Positions 51,842 through 62,057 are shown, counted from the first letter of the stretch. The stretch is 64,000 nucleotides of DNA from Fidelibacterota bacterium (GCA_029936965.1 JAPYRG010000004.1:1-64000); one strand, 5' to 3'. Numbers and translations: made by a program. Notes: generated by a model from the sequence alone, not told the origin.

Positions 51842-54157
51842 ATGATCTCCAGATTTAAAAACTTTGCGGTTCAACAATCGATTAACCACCCTAAACGAAC
51901 CTTAATTATTTCTTTAGTTACTACTTTTATAATGGCTACAGGACTAAAGCATTTTGTTATTGAAGATGATATGATGAAAATGATTCCAAAAACAGTCAAA
52001 ACAAGAATAGTATGGGAGGAAGTAAAAGATGAATTTGGTAATACAGAATTAGTTTTTGTTGCTTTTGGAAATGATAGTATTGATTTGTTTAATAGTAAAT
52101 CCCTTGCTGATTTATGGGATTTTACTACTCAGTTAGAATTATTACCGGAAGTAGAAGATGTTCGAAGTCTAACAAACTTAAATAAAATGGAAAATGATAA
52201 CGGGTTTTTATTAATTGATGACTTAGTTGCTAGTCGAGACCTTTCTCAACAACAGATTCAAGAAATAAAGGATTATTTAAATAGAAATGATGATCAGAGA
52301 AAGAGAGTCATTTCATCAAAAGATAATTATTTTAATATTGTAGTCATTCCTGATAAGAATATAGCAGATCGTGATGCGGTAGCAAAAATTGTTGAAACGG
52401 CTGATAATCTATTAAATAATTATAGTGTTCATTTTGGCGGGCCATCGTATTTAATTGGTGTAGTCGGTGATTTAGTTCGAGGTGATGCGTTATTTTTGAT
52501 TCGCATTGGTTTGCTTTTTATGGTAATTATACTTTTAGCAAGTCTTAGAACTTTTGCGGGAGTAATGATGGTTCTCATGGTTATTATATTTTCATTGGTA
52601 GGGATGATGGGCTCAATGGGTTGGATTAGGGTATTGACAGGTTCTGATCGGTTTGTGTTCTCAATAATGAATACATCGATGCCAATTATTTTAATGACAA
52701 TAGCAAATTCAGACAGCGTTCATTTCCTGACAAAGTTCTTTAAAAAACTTAGGTTAACTGGTGATAAAAAAATAGCCATCGAACAAAGCATAGATTCATT
52801 AATGTTACCTATATTTTTAACAAGTTTAACTACCGCAGTTGCTTTTCTTTCATTGGTATTTGCGCCATTAGAATACATGACGGGATATGGGGTTTCAATT
52901 GCAATAGGAATATGTTGGGCTTGGATTTTATCAGTGACGTTGCTTCCTTCATTAATTATGTTGAAAAAATGGCCCTTGAATTCAATGGCTGTTATAAAAC
53001 CGAGTTTTCTTGAAAAACTAGTCAAAAAAATAGGATTTAAAATAGTCAAAATCCCTCGAACAATATTAATAAGTAGTTTGCTTATTGTTTCTATTGGAGT
53101 GTATGGAATTAAACTGATTACAACTGAAGTAAATTTGGTTACTTTTTTTTCTAAGGGAAATAAGATACGAAATAGTCTTGAGTTTCTTGATGACAATATG
53201 CTTGGATCAATGGATCTTGAATTTTTGATTAATGGAGATTTAAAAGATCCTGTATTATTAGAGCAAATTAGTCAATTGCAAGATTACATAGAGCAAAATA
53301 ATCCTTATGTTTCAACAAGTTTTTCTATTGCTGATGTAATTAAGCAAATGCATCGAACCGTTATGGATGATAATCCTGACTTTGAGGTTATACCTAAGGA
53401 TCAGCAAAAAGTAAACAATCTATATACAATGTATTCTATGTCTGGTGACCCTGAAGATTTATCATCATTAGTAGATTACGAATATTCCAAAGCATTAATA
53501 ACAGCAATATTAAAAAATCATTCAACAAATGAAAGTGTAGAATTTGTAAATGAAATTGATGATTATGTTGAACAAAACTTTACTAAATACAATAATATTA
53601 CTCCCACTGGACAATATGTTGTATTGAGAGATATGGTAGATTTAGTTATAAAATCGTCCATAATTAGTATTGGTGTTTCAATAGTATTGATTTCATTTAT
53701 AGCAGCTTTATTTTTTCGACATTATGGTTGGGGATTGCTAGGTATTATACCCTTATCTGCTGCAGTAATAATGAATTTTGGTTTTATGGGTATTTTAGGT
53801 GTCCATCTGAATCATGTAACGGCTTTATTATCATCTGTAATTATTGGTGTAGGAGTTGATTTTGCAATACATTATATATCACAATATCGACGATTAGCAA
53901 ATCAAGGCCTATCAATTTCAAAACGCACATCAGGAACCATTGATGAAGTTGGATATCCTATTGTATTGGATGCTTTATCAAATATGGCATTTGGAGCATT
54001 GTTATTTTCTGAGTTCATTCCATTAATTCATATGGGTGGATTGATGGTTTTCGCTATGGTGTCAACATCTTTTGGAACATTAACGATATTAGCATGTTTG
54101 CTTGAATTAATAGGTCGAAAAGAAACATGGATTAGTTCATTAATTGGAGATTATTAA
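51842..54157 (+). CDS. MMPL/RND superfamily exporter
   Basis: The 771-residue protein has one TM helix followed by a periplasmic loop (DDMMKMIPKTVKTRIVWEEV), then TM2-6. A second copy of that layout follows: TM7 near residue 408, a periplasmic domain to about 590, then TM8-12. The TM4-like segment has MTIANSDSVHF and its repeat has IIGVGVDFAIHY, the Asp-bearing proton-relay positions of MMPL transporters. Likely cargo is a lipid or hydrophobic compound. The following genes encode a LolA-like protein (1 base later) and an outer-membrane barrel, forming an export set. Confidence 0.9.
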   Translation: MISRFKNFAVQQSINHPKRTLIISLVTTFIMATGLKHFVIEDDMMKMIPKTVKTRIVWEEVKDEFGNTELVFVAFGNDSIDLFNSKSLADLWDFTTQLELLPEVEDVRSLTNLNKMENDNGFLLIDDLVASRDLSQQQIQEIKDYLNRNDDQRKRVISSKDNYFNIVVIPDKNIADRDAVAKIVETADNLLNNYSVHFGGPSYLIGVVGDLVRGDALFLIRIGLLFMVIILLASLRTFAGVMMVLMVIIFSLVGMMGSMGWIRVLTGSDRFVFSIMNTSMPIILMTIANSDSVHFLTKFFKKLRLTGDKKIAIEQSIDSLMLPIFLTSLTTAVAFLSLVFAPLEYMTGYGVSIAIGICWAWILSVTLLPSLIMLKKWPLNSMAVIKPSFLEKLVKKIGFKIVKIPRTILISSLLIVSIGVYGIKLITTEVNLVTFFSKGNKIRNSLEFLDDNMLGSMDLEFLINGDLKDPVLLEQISQLQDYIEQNNPYVSTSFSIADVIKQMHRTVMDDNPDFEVIPKDQQKVNNLYTMYSMSGDPEDLSSLVDYEYSKALITAILKNHSTNESVEFVNEIDDYVEQNFTKYNNITPTGQYVVLRDMVDLVIKSSIISIGVSIVLISFIAALFFRHYGWGLLGIIPLSAAVIMNFGFMGILGVHLNHVTALLSSVIIGVGVDFAIHYISQYRRLANQGLSISKRTSGTIDEVGYPIVLDALSNMAFGALLFSEFIPLIHMGGLMVFAMVSTSFGTLTILACLLELIGRKETWISSLIGDY

Positions 54158-54158
54158 C

Positions 54159-54911
54159 ATGAAAAATCCTTTTAGAATCCTGACTTTATTTTTATCAATC
54201 ATCTATGCTCAAAATGGTTTGGAAATAGCAACAATGGTAGATGAAAGGGACGTTCCTAAAGATATCATATCAAAGACAACGATGTTGTTAACAAATAGAA
54301 AGGGGAAAACAAGAACTTCAACAATCCTTTCAAAGTCATCTAATAATGGTTCCAAACAAATTTTATGGTTTTTAGCTCCATTAGATGATAAAGGTGTTGC
54401 TTTTTTAAAGATTGAACATGATAACAAAGCTGATGAAATGCGTATGTGGTTACCTGCCTTTAAAAAAGTTCGAAGAATATCTTCATCAAAAAAAGGAGAT
54501 TCTTTTATGGGGTCTGATCTTAGCTATGAAGATATGACTAGTAGGTCTTTAGAAGAGAATAGATATAAAAGATTAGAAGATGAAACGTTAGATGGAAAAG
54601 ATTGTTTTGTTTTAGAAGTATTGCCAAATGAAGATATAAAATCAACATATTCAAAACATATTACATGGATTGTTAAGGAATCATTAATTGCAGTCAAAGA
54701 AGAATCTTATGATTTAGGTGGTGGGTTACGCAAAAAAAAGAAATTCTTTATTGATTCCATTTCCGATTATCATGTAATCAATAAAATATTTGTTGAAGAT
54801 GTACAAAAAAACCACACCACTACTTTAACGATGGAAGATATAAAAGTTGACTCAGGATTAGATCATAGCCTTTTTCAGGAAAAAAATTTAAAACGCTTGC
54901 CTCGTAATTAA
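54159..54911 (+). CDS. LolA-like outer membrane lipoprotein-sorting protein
   Basis: I start at the ATG at 54159, preceded by TTGGAG, giving a signal peptide (PFRILTLFLSIIYAQ); a TTG 15 bases upstream is less likely. The 250-residue mature protein has the LolA/LolB half-barrel pattern: KTTMLLTNRKGKTRTSTIL, LWFLAPLDDKGVAFLKIEH, MRMWLPAFKKVRRISSS, GDSFMGSDLSYEDM. These lines are typical of the 'outer membrane lipoprotein-sorting protein' family encoded with MMPL exporters. It probably carries the exported lipid across the periplasm. Confidence 0.85.
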   Translation: MKNPFRILTLFLSIIYAQNGLEIATMVDERDVPKDIISKTTMLLTNRKGKTRTSTILSKSSNNGSKQILWFLAPLDDKGVAFLKIEHDNKADEMRMWLPAFKKVRRISSSKKGDSFMGSDLSYEDMTSRSLEENRYKRLEDETLDGKDCFVLEVLPNEDIKSTYSKHITWIVKESLIAVKEESYDLGGGLRKKKKFFIDSISDYHVINKIFVEDVQKNHTTTLTMEDIKVDSGLDHSLFQEKNLKRLPRN

Positions 54912-54926
54912 CTTATTAAAATAATA

Positions 54927-56189
54927 ATGATTCTAAAATGTTCATTATTTTTTGTGATATGTCCATTTATTCTAGGGCAGTTATCCTTTAATGGCACCAT
55001 TAAGCCAATGATCATGTTTAATATTTCAGACCAAGACCAAATGGAGCTTCCATTTAGGTTTGCTCAGTTACGAATGGGATATACTAAGGGAGATTTTGAT
55101 TTATTAGTTAACTCAGCATTGGAACATAGGTGGGGAGAGAATCAAAGCCCAAAATTTAAATTAAGAGAAGCATATGTAACTTGGTTTCCATCTTGGGGAG
55201 AGGTCAAGTTTGGCAGACAGATTCATGCTTGGGGTGTAGCTGATGGGAACAATCCGACAGATAATTTAAATCCTTATGATTATTATTATATGTTTTTGCA
55301 AGGTGCTGATAGAAAAATAGGCTCTGTATCCGCATCTATAATTTCTTATTGGAATAATTGGCAGTTAGAATGTGTGATTATCCCAAACCACGTTTCAAAC
55401 AGATTGCCATTTAATGAGCCAGAATTCCCATTCCAAATTCCAATAGAACCTACTGAATATGAAGAAAGAGAAAATTCATTAGAATATGGATTGCAGCTTA
55501 AGACCATTATAGGAGAAACAGATATAGGAATATCTTATTTTAATGGATATGATCGTTCGTTTAGTCTTCTTGGGATTGATACATTTAATATTATACAAGT
55601 AAGTCCAAAATTTGGTTATCGTTCTACCTCTGTTATTGGATTGAATATGGTGACTTTTATAAAAGATTTTACTATACGTGCGGAATCAGCATTGTTTAGC
55701 ACTATTAATGATTATGAAGCTAAATGGTATAATTATTTAGATGCCAAGGCAGATTATTTACAATATGTAATTCAGATTGAATATAGGATGGAAAGTTCAA
55801 AGACTATAGGAGCTCAGATAATTGGTAATAATGTTCTTAAAGCATCAGGAAATACTTTGGATTTATCAAGCAAGAATATGACAACATTAAATACCGACAA
55901 TTTCATTCCTGGGATGGGTACGCCTTTTGCAATGATTTCAAATAAATCGTTGTTAATTATTGGAAGCAATAGATTCTTTGATGATGATCTCGAACTAAAT
56001 TATAATCTATTATTTAACTTGGAGGACCCCGGACAATTATTAGGATTTAGTCTTGAGTATCTATTAAGTGATAATTGGTTTATTAATGTATATGCAAGTT
56101 ATTTTATTGGAAATGATGACCCCATTAATAGATTTGAACAACTAGAAGATTTTTCAAATACACAGTTTCAGTTATCATATACATTCTAA
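54927..56189 (+). CDS. Outer-membrane beta-barrel (DUF1302-like) of the MMPL export set
   Basis: The 420-residue protein has a signal peptide (LFFVICPFILGQ), then beta-barrel sequence with FRFAQLRMGY, KLREAYVTWFPSWGEVKFGR and GRQIHAWGVADGNNPTDNLN, strongly like DUF1302/porin-type proteins paired with MMPL and LolA-like partners. It ends in QLSYTF with a C-terminal Phe. It is likely the outer-membrane end of the lipid export path. It lies 15 bases after the LolA-like gene. Confidence 0.8.
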   Translation: MILKCSLFFVICPFILGQLSFNGTIKPMIMFNISDQDQMELPFRFAQLRMGYTKGDFDLLVNSALEHRWGENQSPKFKLREAYVTWFPSWGEVKFGRQIHAWGVADGNNPTDNLNPYDYYYMFLQGADRKIGSVSASIISYWNNWQLECVIIPNHVSNRLPFNEPEFPFQIPIEPTEYEERENSLEYGLQLKTIIGETDIGISYFNGYDRSFSLLGIDTFNIIQVSPKFGYRSTSVIGLNMVTFIKDFTIRAESALFSTINDYEAKWYNYLDAKADYLQYVIQIEYRMESSKTIGAQIIGNNVLKASGNTLDLSSKNMTTLNTDNFIPGMGTPFAMISNKSLLIIGSNRFFDDDLELNYNLLFNLEDPGQLLGFSLEYLLSDNWFINVYASYFIGNDDPINRFEQLEDFSNTQFQLSYTF

Positions 56190-56235
56190 TAAATATTTAC
56201 TATCTATATTTCCAATTAAATAGTTAAAATAAGTT

Positions 56236-56925
56236 GTGAAGAAAGCAATTGTACTACTTAGTGGAGGCCTAGATTCAACTACTGTTTTAGCTGCAGTAAC
56301 AAACAAAGGATTTGATATTATAGCATTATCATTCAATTATGGCCAACGACATAATTATGAAATTGAATGTGCAAAAGAAATTGCCACTTCCTATAATATA
56401 ACTAAGCATCAAATTGCAAATATAGATTTAGGAGCTATTGGTGGTTCTGCATTAACAGACGATATTGATGTTCCCAAAAATCGTGATTCAGGTGAAATGA
56501 ATTCAGAAATTCCTATTACTTATGTACCTGCAAGAAATACCATATTCTTATCATATGCGTTAGCACTAGCCGAGGTGGAAAATTCTTTTAATATTTTTAT
56601 TGGTGTCAATGCGCTTGATTATAGCGGCTACCCTGATTGTAGACCAGAGTACATAGAATCTTTTCAAAAAATGGGAAGATTAGCCACAAAATCTGGTGTA
56701 GAAGAGATGGAACAATTACAAATACATACTCCGTTAATTGATTTAAAGAAATCAGAAATAATTAAACTAGGGATTGAGTTAGGAGTTGATTACTCTAAAA
56801 CGCACAGTTGTTATGATCCTTTAGGTAAAGATGAACCATGCGGGCAATGTGATGCATGTTTATTGCGAATTAAAGGATTCTTAGATGCAGGAACTTCTGA
56901 CCCTTTGCATTATCCAGATATTTGA
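56236..56925 (+). CDS. queC: 7-cyano-7-deazaguanine synthase
   Basis: The 229-residue protein starts at GTG (56236). It has the PP-loop LSGGLDSTT (7-15), [30 protein letters not shown] and the zinc-binding end [20 protein letters not shown]. It converts 7-carboxy-7-deazaguanine to preQ0. It is followed by queE and queD, so preQ0 supply from GTP-derived pterin is nearly complete here (folE is not in the window). No preQ1 riboswitch is seen in the 46-base leader. Confidence 0.94.
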   Translation: MKKAIVLLSGGLDSTTVLAAVTNKGFDIIALSFNYGQRHNYEIECAKEIATSYNITKHQIANIDLGAIGGSALTDDIDVPKNRDSGEMNSEIPITYVPARNTIFLSYALALAEVENSFNIFIGVNALDYSGYPDCRPEYIESFQKMGRLATKSGVEEMEQLQIHTPLIDLKKSEIIKLGIELGVDYSKTHSCYDPLGKDEPCGQCDACLLRIKGFLDAGTSDPLHYPDI

Positions 56926-56927
56926 TA

Positions 56928-57557
56928 ATGTCATATAAAATAAAAGAAACTTATTTAACGATTCAAGGTGAAGGTGCGCATGCTGGACGTGTGGCAATCT
57001 TTTGTAGGTTTACTGGTTGTAATTTATGGAGTGGGCATGAGAAGGATCGAGAAGAAGCAACTTGTAAATTTTGTGACACTGATTTTGTTGGAACAGATGG
57101 TGCCGGAGGTGGAACGTTTGAAAATCATCAACAGTTATCACATCATATTTTATCTTTTTGGAATTCCAATGGTAAACCTTTTATTGTTTTTACAGGAGGG
57201 GAGCCTTTACTCCAATTGGATAAAAAGTTGATTGTATATCTTAAAAGTAAAGAAGCTCAAATTGCTATTGAGACGAATGGTACAATAGATGCCCCTGAAG
57301 GAATTGATTGGATTTGCGTGAGTCCAAAAAAGGATACTGAATTATTAATAAAAAAAGGGAATGAATTAAAAATTGTTTACCCACAAGAAGATTTAGATCC
57401 AAGCAACTTTTTAGACTTAGATTTCGATGTATTTTCATTACAACCTATGGATGATTCAAATTATAATAATAACCTTAATAAAACATTAGAATACTGTACT
57501 GCTAACCCAAATTGGAGATTAAGTCTTCAGATGCACAAGTATTTACAGATTCCATGA
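56928..57557 (+). CDS. queE: 7-carboxy-7-deazaguanine synthase
   Basis: The 209-residue radical-SAM enzyme starts at the ATG at 56928, 2 bases after the queC stop. A TTG two codons upstream is also in frame. It begins YKIKETYLTIQGEGAHAG and has the cluster motif as CRFTGC, then a long insert to CKFCDTDF, the variant CX14CX2C spacing of one QueE group. FTGGEPLLQLD is the SAM-binding GGE motif. It rearranges carboxytetrahydropterin to CDG. Confidence 0.93.
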   Translation: MSYKIKETYLTIQGEGAHAGRVAIFCRFTGCNLWSGHEKDREEATCKFCDTDFVGTDGAGGGTFENHQQLSHHILSFWNSNGKPFIVFTGGEPLLQLDKKLIVYLKSKEAQIAIETNGTIDAPEGIDWICVSPKKDTELLIKKGNELKIVYPQEDLDPSNFLDLDFDVFSLQPMDDSNYNNNLNKTLEYCTANPNWRLSLQMHKYLQIP

Positions 57558-57564
57558 TCTAGAT

Positions 57565-57921
57565 ATGGATATATATAAAAAGTTTTCATTTGATTCTGCT
57601 CATTATTTGCCCAATCTGCCAGAAGATCATAAATGTAAACGCATGCATGGACATACTTTTAATGTAGAAATTCATATATCTGGCCCTATTGATGAAAAAA
57701 TAGGATGGATAATGGATTTTGGGGATGTAAAAGATGTCTGTGATCCAGTCATAAATCAGCTTGACCATATTGTATTAAATGAAGTACCAGGGCTTGAAAA
57801 TCCAACAAGTGAAAATTTAGCAGCATGGATATGGAAAAAAGTTCATCCTAAACTACCACAATTGAAAAAAATAATTGTAAGTGAGACTTGCAGCACAGGA
57901 TGTATTTATAAGGGAGATTAA
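57565..57921 (+). CDS. queD: 6-carboxytetrahydropterin synthase
   Basis: The 118-residue PTPS-family protein has zinc-binding His in FDSAHYL and MHGHTFNVEI, catalytic-type motif DFGDVKDV, and ENPTSENLAAWIWK, with a conserved late SETCSTGCIY. It makes 6-carboxytetrahydropterin from dihydroneopterin triphosphate, the queE substrate. It is the last gene of the queCED unit. Confidence 0.94.
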   Translation: MDIYKKFSFDSAHYLPNLPEDHKCKRMHGHTFNVEIHISGPIDEKIGWIMDFGDVKDVCDPVINQLDHIVLNEVPGLENPTSENLAAWIWKKVHPKLPQLKKIIVSETCSTGCIYKGD

Positions 57922-57974
57922 TTCTATTTTGCATATTTATAATTTATTTTCATACATACAATAATTTTTAGTAC

Positions 57975-58649
57975 ATGAAAAATATATTAATCGTAGATGA
58001 CGAACCAGATATTCGAGAAATCTTACGATATAATTTAGAAAAAGCTGGTTTTAATATCGCCGAAGCTGTAAGCGGTGATGATGCATTAAATAAATTATCA
58101 AAAGATCTTGATCTTGCTATCCTTGATATTATGATGCCAGGTAAAGATGGATACGAAGTTTGTAGAAAGATTCGTGAACAAGGTAATACGGTGCCAATAA
58201 TATTTTTAACTGCAATGGACCGTGAATTTGATGAAGTACGAGGACTGGAAGTTGGTGGTGATGATTATGTTAAAAAACCATTCAGTCCCAAAATGTTGAT
58301 TGCAAGGATTAATGCTATATTACGTAGAATTGATCAAATTAATTCTAAAGGAACCAATATTAGTTTTGGTGATCTTGAAATCAACACCTTAACCTACATC
58401 GCTAAATTAGAGGGTAATGAATTACATCTGCCTCGAAAAGAATTCGAATTATTGGCTTTTTTTATGAATCAACCAAATATCATTTTCACCCGTGAGGAAC
58501 TGCTATCAAGAATATGGGAAGAAGATGTATTTGTTGTTGATCGCACCATTGACGTGCATATTAACCGAATTAGATCCAAATTAGGTATATATAAAAATTG
58601 GATTGAAACGGTAAAAAGGGTCGGCTACCGATTCCGTCCAAAGATTTAA
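57975..58649 (+). CDS. phoB: OmpR/PhoB family response regulator
   Basis: The 224-residue protein has a receiver domain with acidic DDEPD (8-12), phosphoacceptor Asp51 in LAILDIMMPGKDG, Thr in IFLTAMD and Lys in YVKKPFSP. A winged-helix DNA-binding domain follows (about 125-224: LPRKEFELLAFFM, FVVDRTIDVHINRIRSKL). It is PhoB-like by its pairing with a PhoR-like kinase and phosphate genes downstream. Confidence 0.9.
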   Translation: MKNILIVDDEPDIREILRYNLEKAGFNIAEAVSGDDALNKLSKDLDLAILDIMMPGKDGYEVCRKIREQGNTVPIIFLTAMDREFDEVRGLEVGGDDYVKKPFSPKMLIARINAILRRIDQINSKGTNISFGDLEINTLTYIAKLEGNELHLPRKEFELLAFFMNQPNIIFTREELLSRIWEEDVFVVDRTIDVHINRIRSKLGIYKNWIETVKRVGYRFRPKI

Positions 58650-58669
58650 AGAAAATACCATATAATACT

Positions 58670-60100
58670 ATGAGACGGATTCAGTATAGATTACTGGCTA
58701 TAATTATCTTTATTGGTGTAATAGGGATGATTGCTCCTATTATGTATACAAAGTCACTGGCCTTAAATCAGGCCAAAGATTCAATAATTGAAAAACTTAG
58801 ATCTCATTCCAAGACATTTATGGTCTATGCTAATGGTAGTGAAAAAGATACTTTTCAAAAAATGGCAGAAGAGTATTCTATTGCATCCAAACTTAGAATG
58901 ACATTAATCGCAGCTGATGGAACAGTTATTGGTGAATCATCTATGCCAATGGATCAATTATCTCAGATGGACAACCATATATTTAGACCAGAGATTATTG
59001 AAGCAAAAGATAAAAACGAGGGTTTTTCTACAAGATATAGTAATACGTTAAGAACCGAGTTTATTTATTTTGCTAAACAGGTTGATCAAAATCAATTTGG
59101 ATTTAAATACGTTAGAGTTGCACAATCATTAAAATCAGTTGAAAATTTGGCTAGCAAGTATCGTGAATTTTATTATCTCATTATCGCCATTATTATTTTT
59201 GTAATAATAGTTGCATGGTTTGTTTTAAAAAGTTGGTTAACAGATCCAATATCGGAGCTTACAAAAGCAGCTAATGATATCAGTCAAGGAGATCTTAAAA
59301 GGAGAGTCGCTATAAGAACTGGAGTCATTGAGATTGATGAGTTAGCGGATAATATGAATAAAATGACAATTGCTCTTGAAAGAGGTTATACAGGGATTAA
59401 ACGGATGGAGAAAGTACGATCGGAGTTTCTTGGAAATGTTACACATGAATTAAAAACACCTATTTCATCCATTTCTGGTTATATAGAAACATTATTAGAG
59501 GGTGCGATAAATGATCAAACAGTGAATGTGGGTTTTCTAGAAAGGTCATTAGAGAATGCACATCGCTTAGAAGAATTAGTAACAGATCTAGTAGAAATAT
59601 CAAGAATAGAAACAGGTGAGTTGAAAATGAATTTCGAGTATTTTAATGTTTTCGATATTCTAAATAATCTCATAAAAGATGCTAAGCAGAGAAACGCGAA
59701 TAAAAAAATTAAGATTGATCTTGATATTCCTGATAAAAAACTTTTTATATATGGTGATAAAAGTCGATTAGATCAAGTTATATCCAATTTATTATCAAAT
59801 GCTTTGCGATATACTGATGAGGGCTATATTAAAATCAAAGCAAATCGAAGAGATGATGAAATCATTTTTTCAATTATTGATACAGGAATAGGAATTACTC
59901 AAAAAGCATTAAAAAGAGTATTTGAAAGATTTTATAGAACAGATAAAGCAAGAGATAGACAAAAGAGGGGAACAGGACTTGGGCTTTCAATAGCCAAACA
60001 TATTATTGAAGCTCACGGATCAAAAATCTATGTAGACACTGTAGAAGGGAAGGGGTCTTCTTTCTCTTTTGGGGTTACAACAATCAATCCTGAAGTATAA
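58670..60100 (+). CDS. phoR: PhoR-like sensor histidine kinase
   Basis: The 476-residue membrane kinase has TM1 (8-27), a periplasmic sensor, TM2 (168-186) and a HAMP domain (about 190-240: LTDPISELTKAANDISQGDL). The HisKA domain carries His259 in GNVTHELKTPISSISG. The HATPase domain has NLLSNALRYTD, DTGIGI and RGTGLGLSIAKHII. It signals to the response regulator 20 bases upstream. Convergent phosphate genes suggest phosphate sensing. Confidence 0.9.
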   Translation: MRRIQYRLLAIIIFIGVIGMIAPIMYTKSLALNQAKDSIIEKLRSHSKTFMVYANGSEKDTFQKMAEEYSIASKLRMTLIAADGTVIGESSMPMDQLSQMDNHIFRPEIIEAKDKNEGFSTRYSNTLRTEFIYFAKQVDQNQFGFKYVRVAQSLKSVENLASKYREFYYLIIAIIIFVIIVAWFVLKSWLTDPISELTKAANDISQGDLKRRVAIRTGVIEIDELADNMNKMTIALERGYTGIKRMEKVRSEFLGNVTHELKTPISSISGYIETLLEGAINDQTVNVGFLERSLENAHRLEELVTDLVEISRIETGELKMNFEYFNVFDILNNLIKDAKQRNANKKIKIDLDIPDKKLFIYGDKSRLDQVISNLLSNALRYTDEGYIKIKANRRDDEIIFSIIDTGIGITQKALKRVFERFYRTDKARDRQKRGTGLGLSIAKHIIEAHGSKIYVDTVEGKGSSFSFGVTTINPEV

Positions 60101-60127
60101 TTATTTTTTCAGGTATTCAGTTTATTA

Positions 60128-60811
60128 TTATATGTCTTTTAATTGATATCCAATAGAATCAATAGGATTAATTATAGTGGTTGTAATATTTTTTAAATGA
60201 CTACCAATACGTTTTAAATAACGTGCGTATAATACTATAGCTGCAGATTCTGAACCAGATTCAAGATTTAATTCACCAGAAATAATATTGTTAACGATAC
60301 GATCAGATGCAGTTGTAACCTGTTTTTTAAATCCCTTTATTAATTTGGATGCAAGCTCAACATCTTCCGTTTTAATTGCATCTACCGTTTTATCAAATCG
60401 GGATTTGACCACCTGTTCGATTTCATGTAATTCAGGATGTAGGATTTTAGTATTTAGCCTTTCAGGATAATAAATAGCTAGGTCAAGAATATTTTTTGAA
60501 TAATCACCAATTCTTTCTATATCAACGATCATATTCATAAGGACCATAATACTAGAGATATCATTGATGTTATTTTGCAAAGAAAAATGTGTTATGATTT
60601 TTCTTCTTACTTCTCGTTGGTATTTATTTATTTCCTTATCTCTGTTTTTCAATTGTTTCAATACGGATAAACTTTCTTGTTTTTTTGATTTTTTGACAGC
60701 CTTAACAAACATATTATGTGAAAGGTCAAGCATCTCTAAAGATTTTTCCCATGCTTCAGATAGCAAATCTTCTTTACGCCATACAGATAAAATTTCAGTA
60801 AATATTGACAT
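60128..60811 (-). CDS. PhoU-domain protein
   Basis: The 227-residue all-helical protein shows PhoU-like repeats with acidic motifs (VLMNMIVDIERIGDYSKNI about 88-106, and a second copy LYARYLKRIGSHLKNIT about 201-217). PhoU proteins bind metal clusters and restrain phosphate uptake and PhoR. It ends an operon with the Na/Pi transporter (3-base gap), so it probably regulates that transporter. Confidence 0.88.
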   Translation of the reverse strand: MSIFTEILSVWRKEDLLSEAWEKSLEMLDLSHNMFVKAVKKSKKQESLSVLKQLKNRDKEINKYQREVRRKIITHFSLQNNINDISSIMVLMNMIVDIERIGDYSKNILDLAIYYPERLNTKILHPELHEIEQVVKSRFDKTVDAIKTEDVELASKLIKGFKKQVTTASDRIVNNIISGELNLESGSESAAIVLYARYLKRIGSHLKNITTTIINPIDSIGYQLKDI

Positions 60812-60814
60812 AAT

Positions 60815-61912
60815 CTAACTCCCTAAAAAAATGATTAATAATGGTAAACCAAAGAAAATAATTAATAAATAAATTATTGGTATAAACTTATTTCGTAATG
60901 AAATATCTGCGATCCATTCAGCGGCTCTTATTGGTATATCTCTTAGCAACGGATTGGCGTATATAATCAAAATTCCAAATATATTAAAAAACAGATGACT
61001 AAACGCAGCAACCAAAGCAGTTACATTAAGAGTTAATGCGGCTAATAATGCTGTTACAGTTGTCCCAATATTTGCACCAAGAGTGAATGGATATATCTGT
61101 CTTAATGTCAGTACTCCAGCTCCAGCTAATGGCACCACAGTAGAGGTAGTGATTGATGAACTTTGAACTAAAATAGTCAATAATGCTCCAAATAATATTG
61201 CTCGGATTGGTGTCGTAAATATATACTTATCAAAAAAGTGTTCAACACGACTAAGGACCAAACTCCTAAGTAATTTAACAATCCCATAAAGCATACCAAA
61301 TGTTAATAAAACGCTAATTATTATTAAAAAAGTAGTATTATTAAAACTAATTGACTCTAATTGTATTGCACCCCATTTAATAGCCTTTTTAATGGGGCTA
61401 TTAAACACTTCATCAGCACTAATAGACCCAAAGAGCAACATGCCAAGACCGGTAGCTGCTTTTTCAAGAAAACCAAATGCTATTTCAAGTGGAAATAGAA
61501 TTAATACCGCGAGCATATTGAAAAAATCATGAACTGTTGAAGCAGAAAATGCTCTTTGAAATTCTTTATCGCGATTTACATAACCAATTGAAATAATTGT
61601 ATTTGTTACTGTTGTTCCAATATTTGCTCCCATAATCATTGGAATTGCACCAGATAAAGTCAACGCTCCTCCACTAACCATTCCCACGATAAGGGAAGTT
61701 GTAGTGGAAGAACTTTGAAATAATGTTGTTGTAAGAATACCTATAAATAATGCAGTTAAAGGATTGCTTGTTGTGGTCATTACAGTTTTTGCAAAATCGC
61801 CACCAAGTAATTTGATGCCCATTGATAACCCTTTAATGCCAACCAAGAATAAATATAGCGCAGTAAACACGCCGATAATTTTCAAAATTATTTTATATTT
61901 TTCGTTTTCCAA
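60815..61912 (-). CDS. Na+/phosphate cotransporter (NptA/PF02690-like)
   Basis: The 365-residue membrane protein has two inverted repeats carrying the QSSS signatures LFQSSSTTTSLIVGMVSGG (about 64-82) and LVQSSSITTSTVVPLAGAG (about 249-267), and GANIGTTVTNTIIS and GANIGTTVTALLAA. This is the classic Na/Pi cotransporter family. It imports phosphate with Na+. The PhoU-like gene follows by 3 bases. Confidence 0.93.
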   Translation of the reverse strand: MENEKYKIILKIIGVFTALYLFLVGIKGLSMGIKLLGGDFAKTVMTTTSNPLTALFIGILTTTLFQSSSTTTSLIVGMVSGGALTLSGAIPMIMGANIGTTVTNTIISIGYVNRDKEFQRAFSASTVHDFFNMLAVLILFPLEIAFGFLEKAATGLGMLLFGSISADEVFNSPIKKAIKWGAIQLESISFNNTTFLIIISVLLTFGMLYGIVKLLRSLVLSRVEHFFDKYIFTTPIRAILFGALLTILVQSSSITTSTVVPLAGAGVLTLRQIYPFTLGANIGTTVTALLAALTLNVTALVAAFSHLFFNIFGILIIYANPLLRDIPIRAAEWIADISLRNKFIPIIYLLIIFFGLPLLIIFLGS

Positions 61913-62057
61913 AATTTTAGGATCTTGATTAAAGATTTATGAAATATATCTTATCAAGTCGTTAAAGATATTATCTATCTTAGACAAACATTTATAATAA
62001 ACAAATTGTAAACAGATTTGCTTAACAGTTAATATAAATAATTCTTTTGATAGTGAT

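Noticed and set aside
56190-56235. preQ1 riboswitch upstream of queC
   Set aside because: The gap is only 46 bases and lacks the C-rich loop and A-rich tail of preQ1-I; queC alone does not justify the call.
56236-57921. queCED as part of a DNA deazapurine-modification (Dpd) island
   Set aside because: No dpdA-like transglycosylase or other dpd gene is present; a tRNA queuosine role is simpler.
60090-60115. CCTGAA/TTCAGG hairpin as a terminator between phoR and the PhoU-like gene
   Set aside because: Only 6-bp arms with a 13-base AT loop and no T-run after the second arm; too weak to list as a feature.
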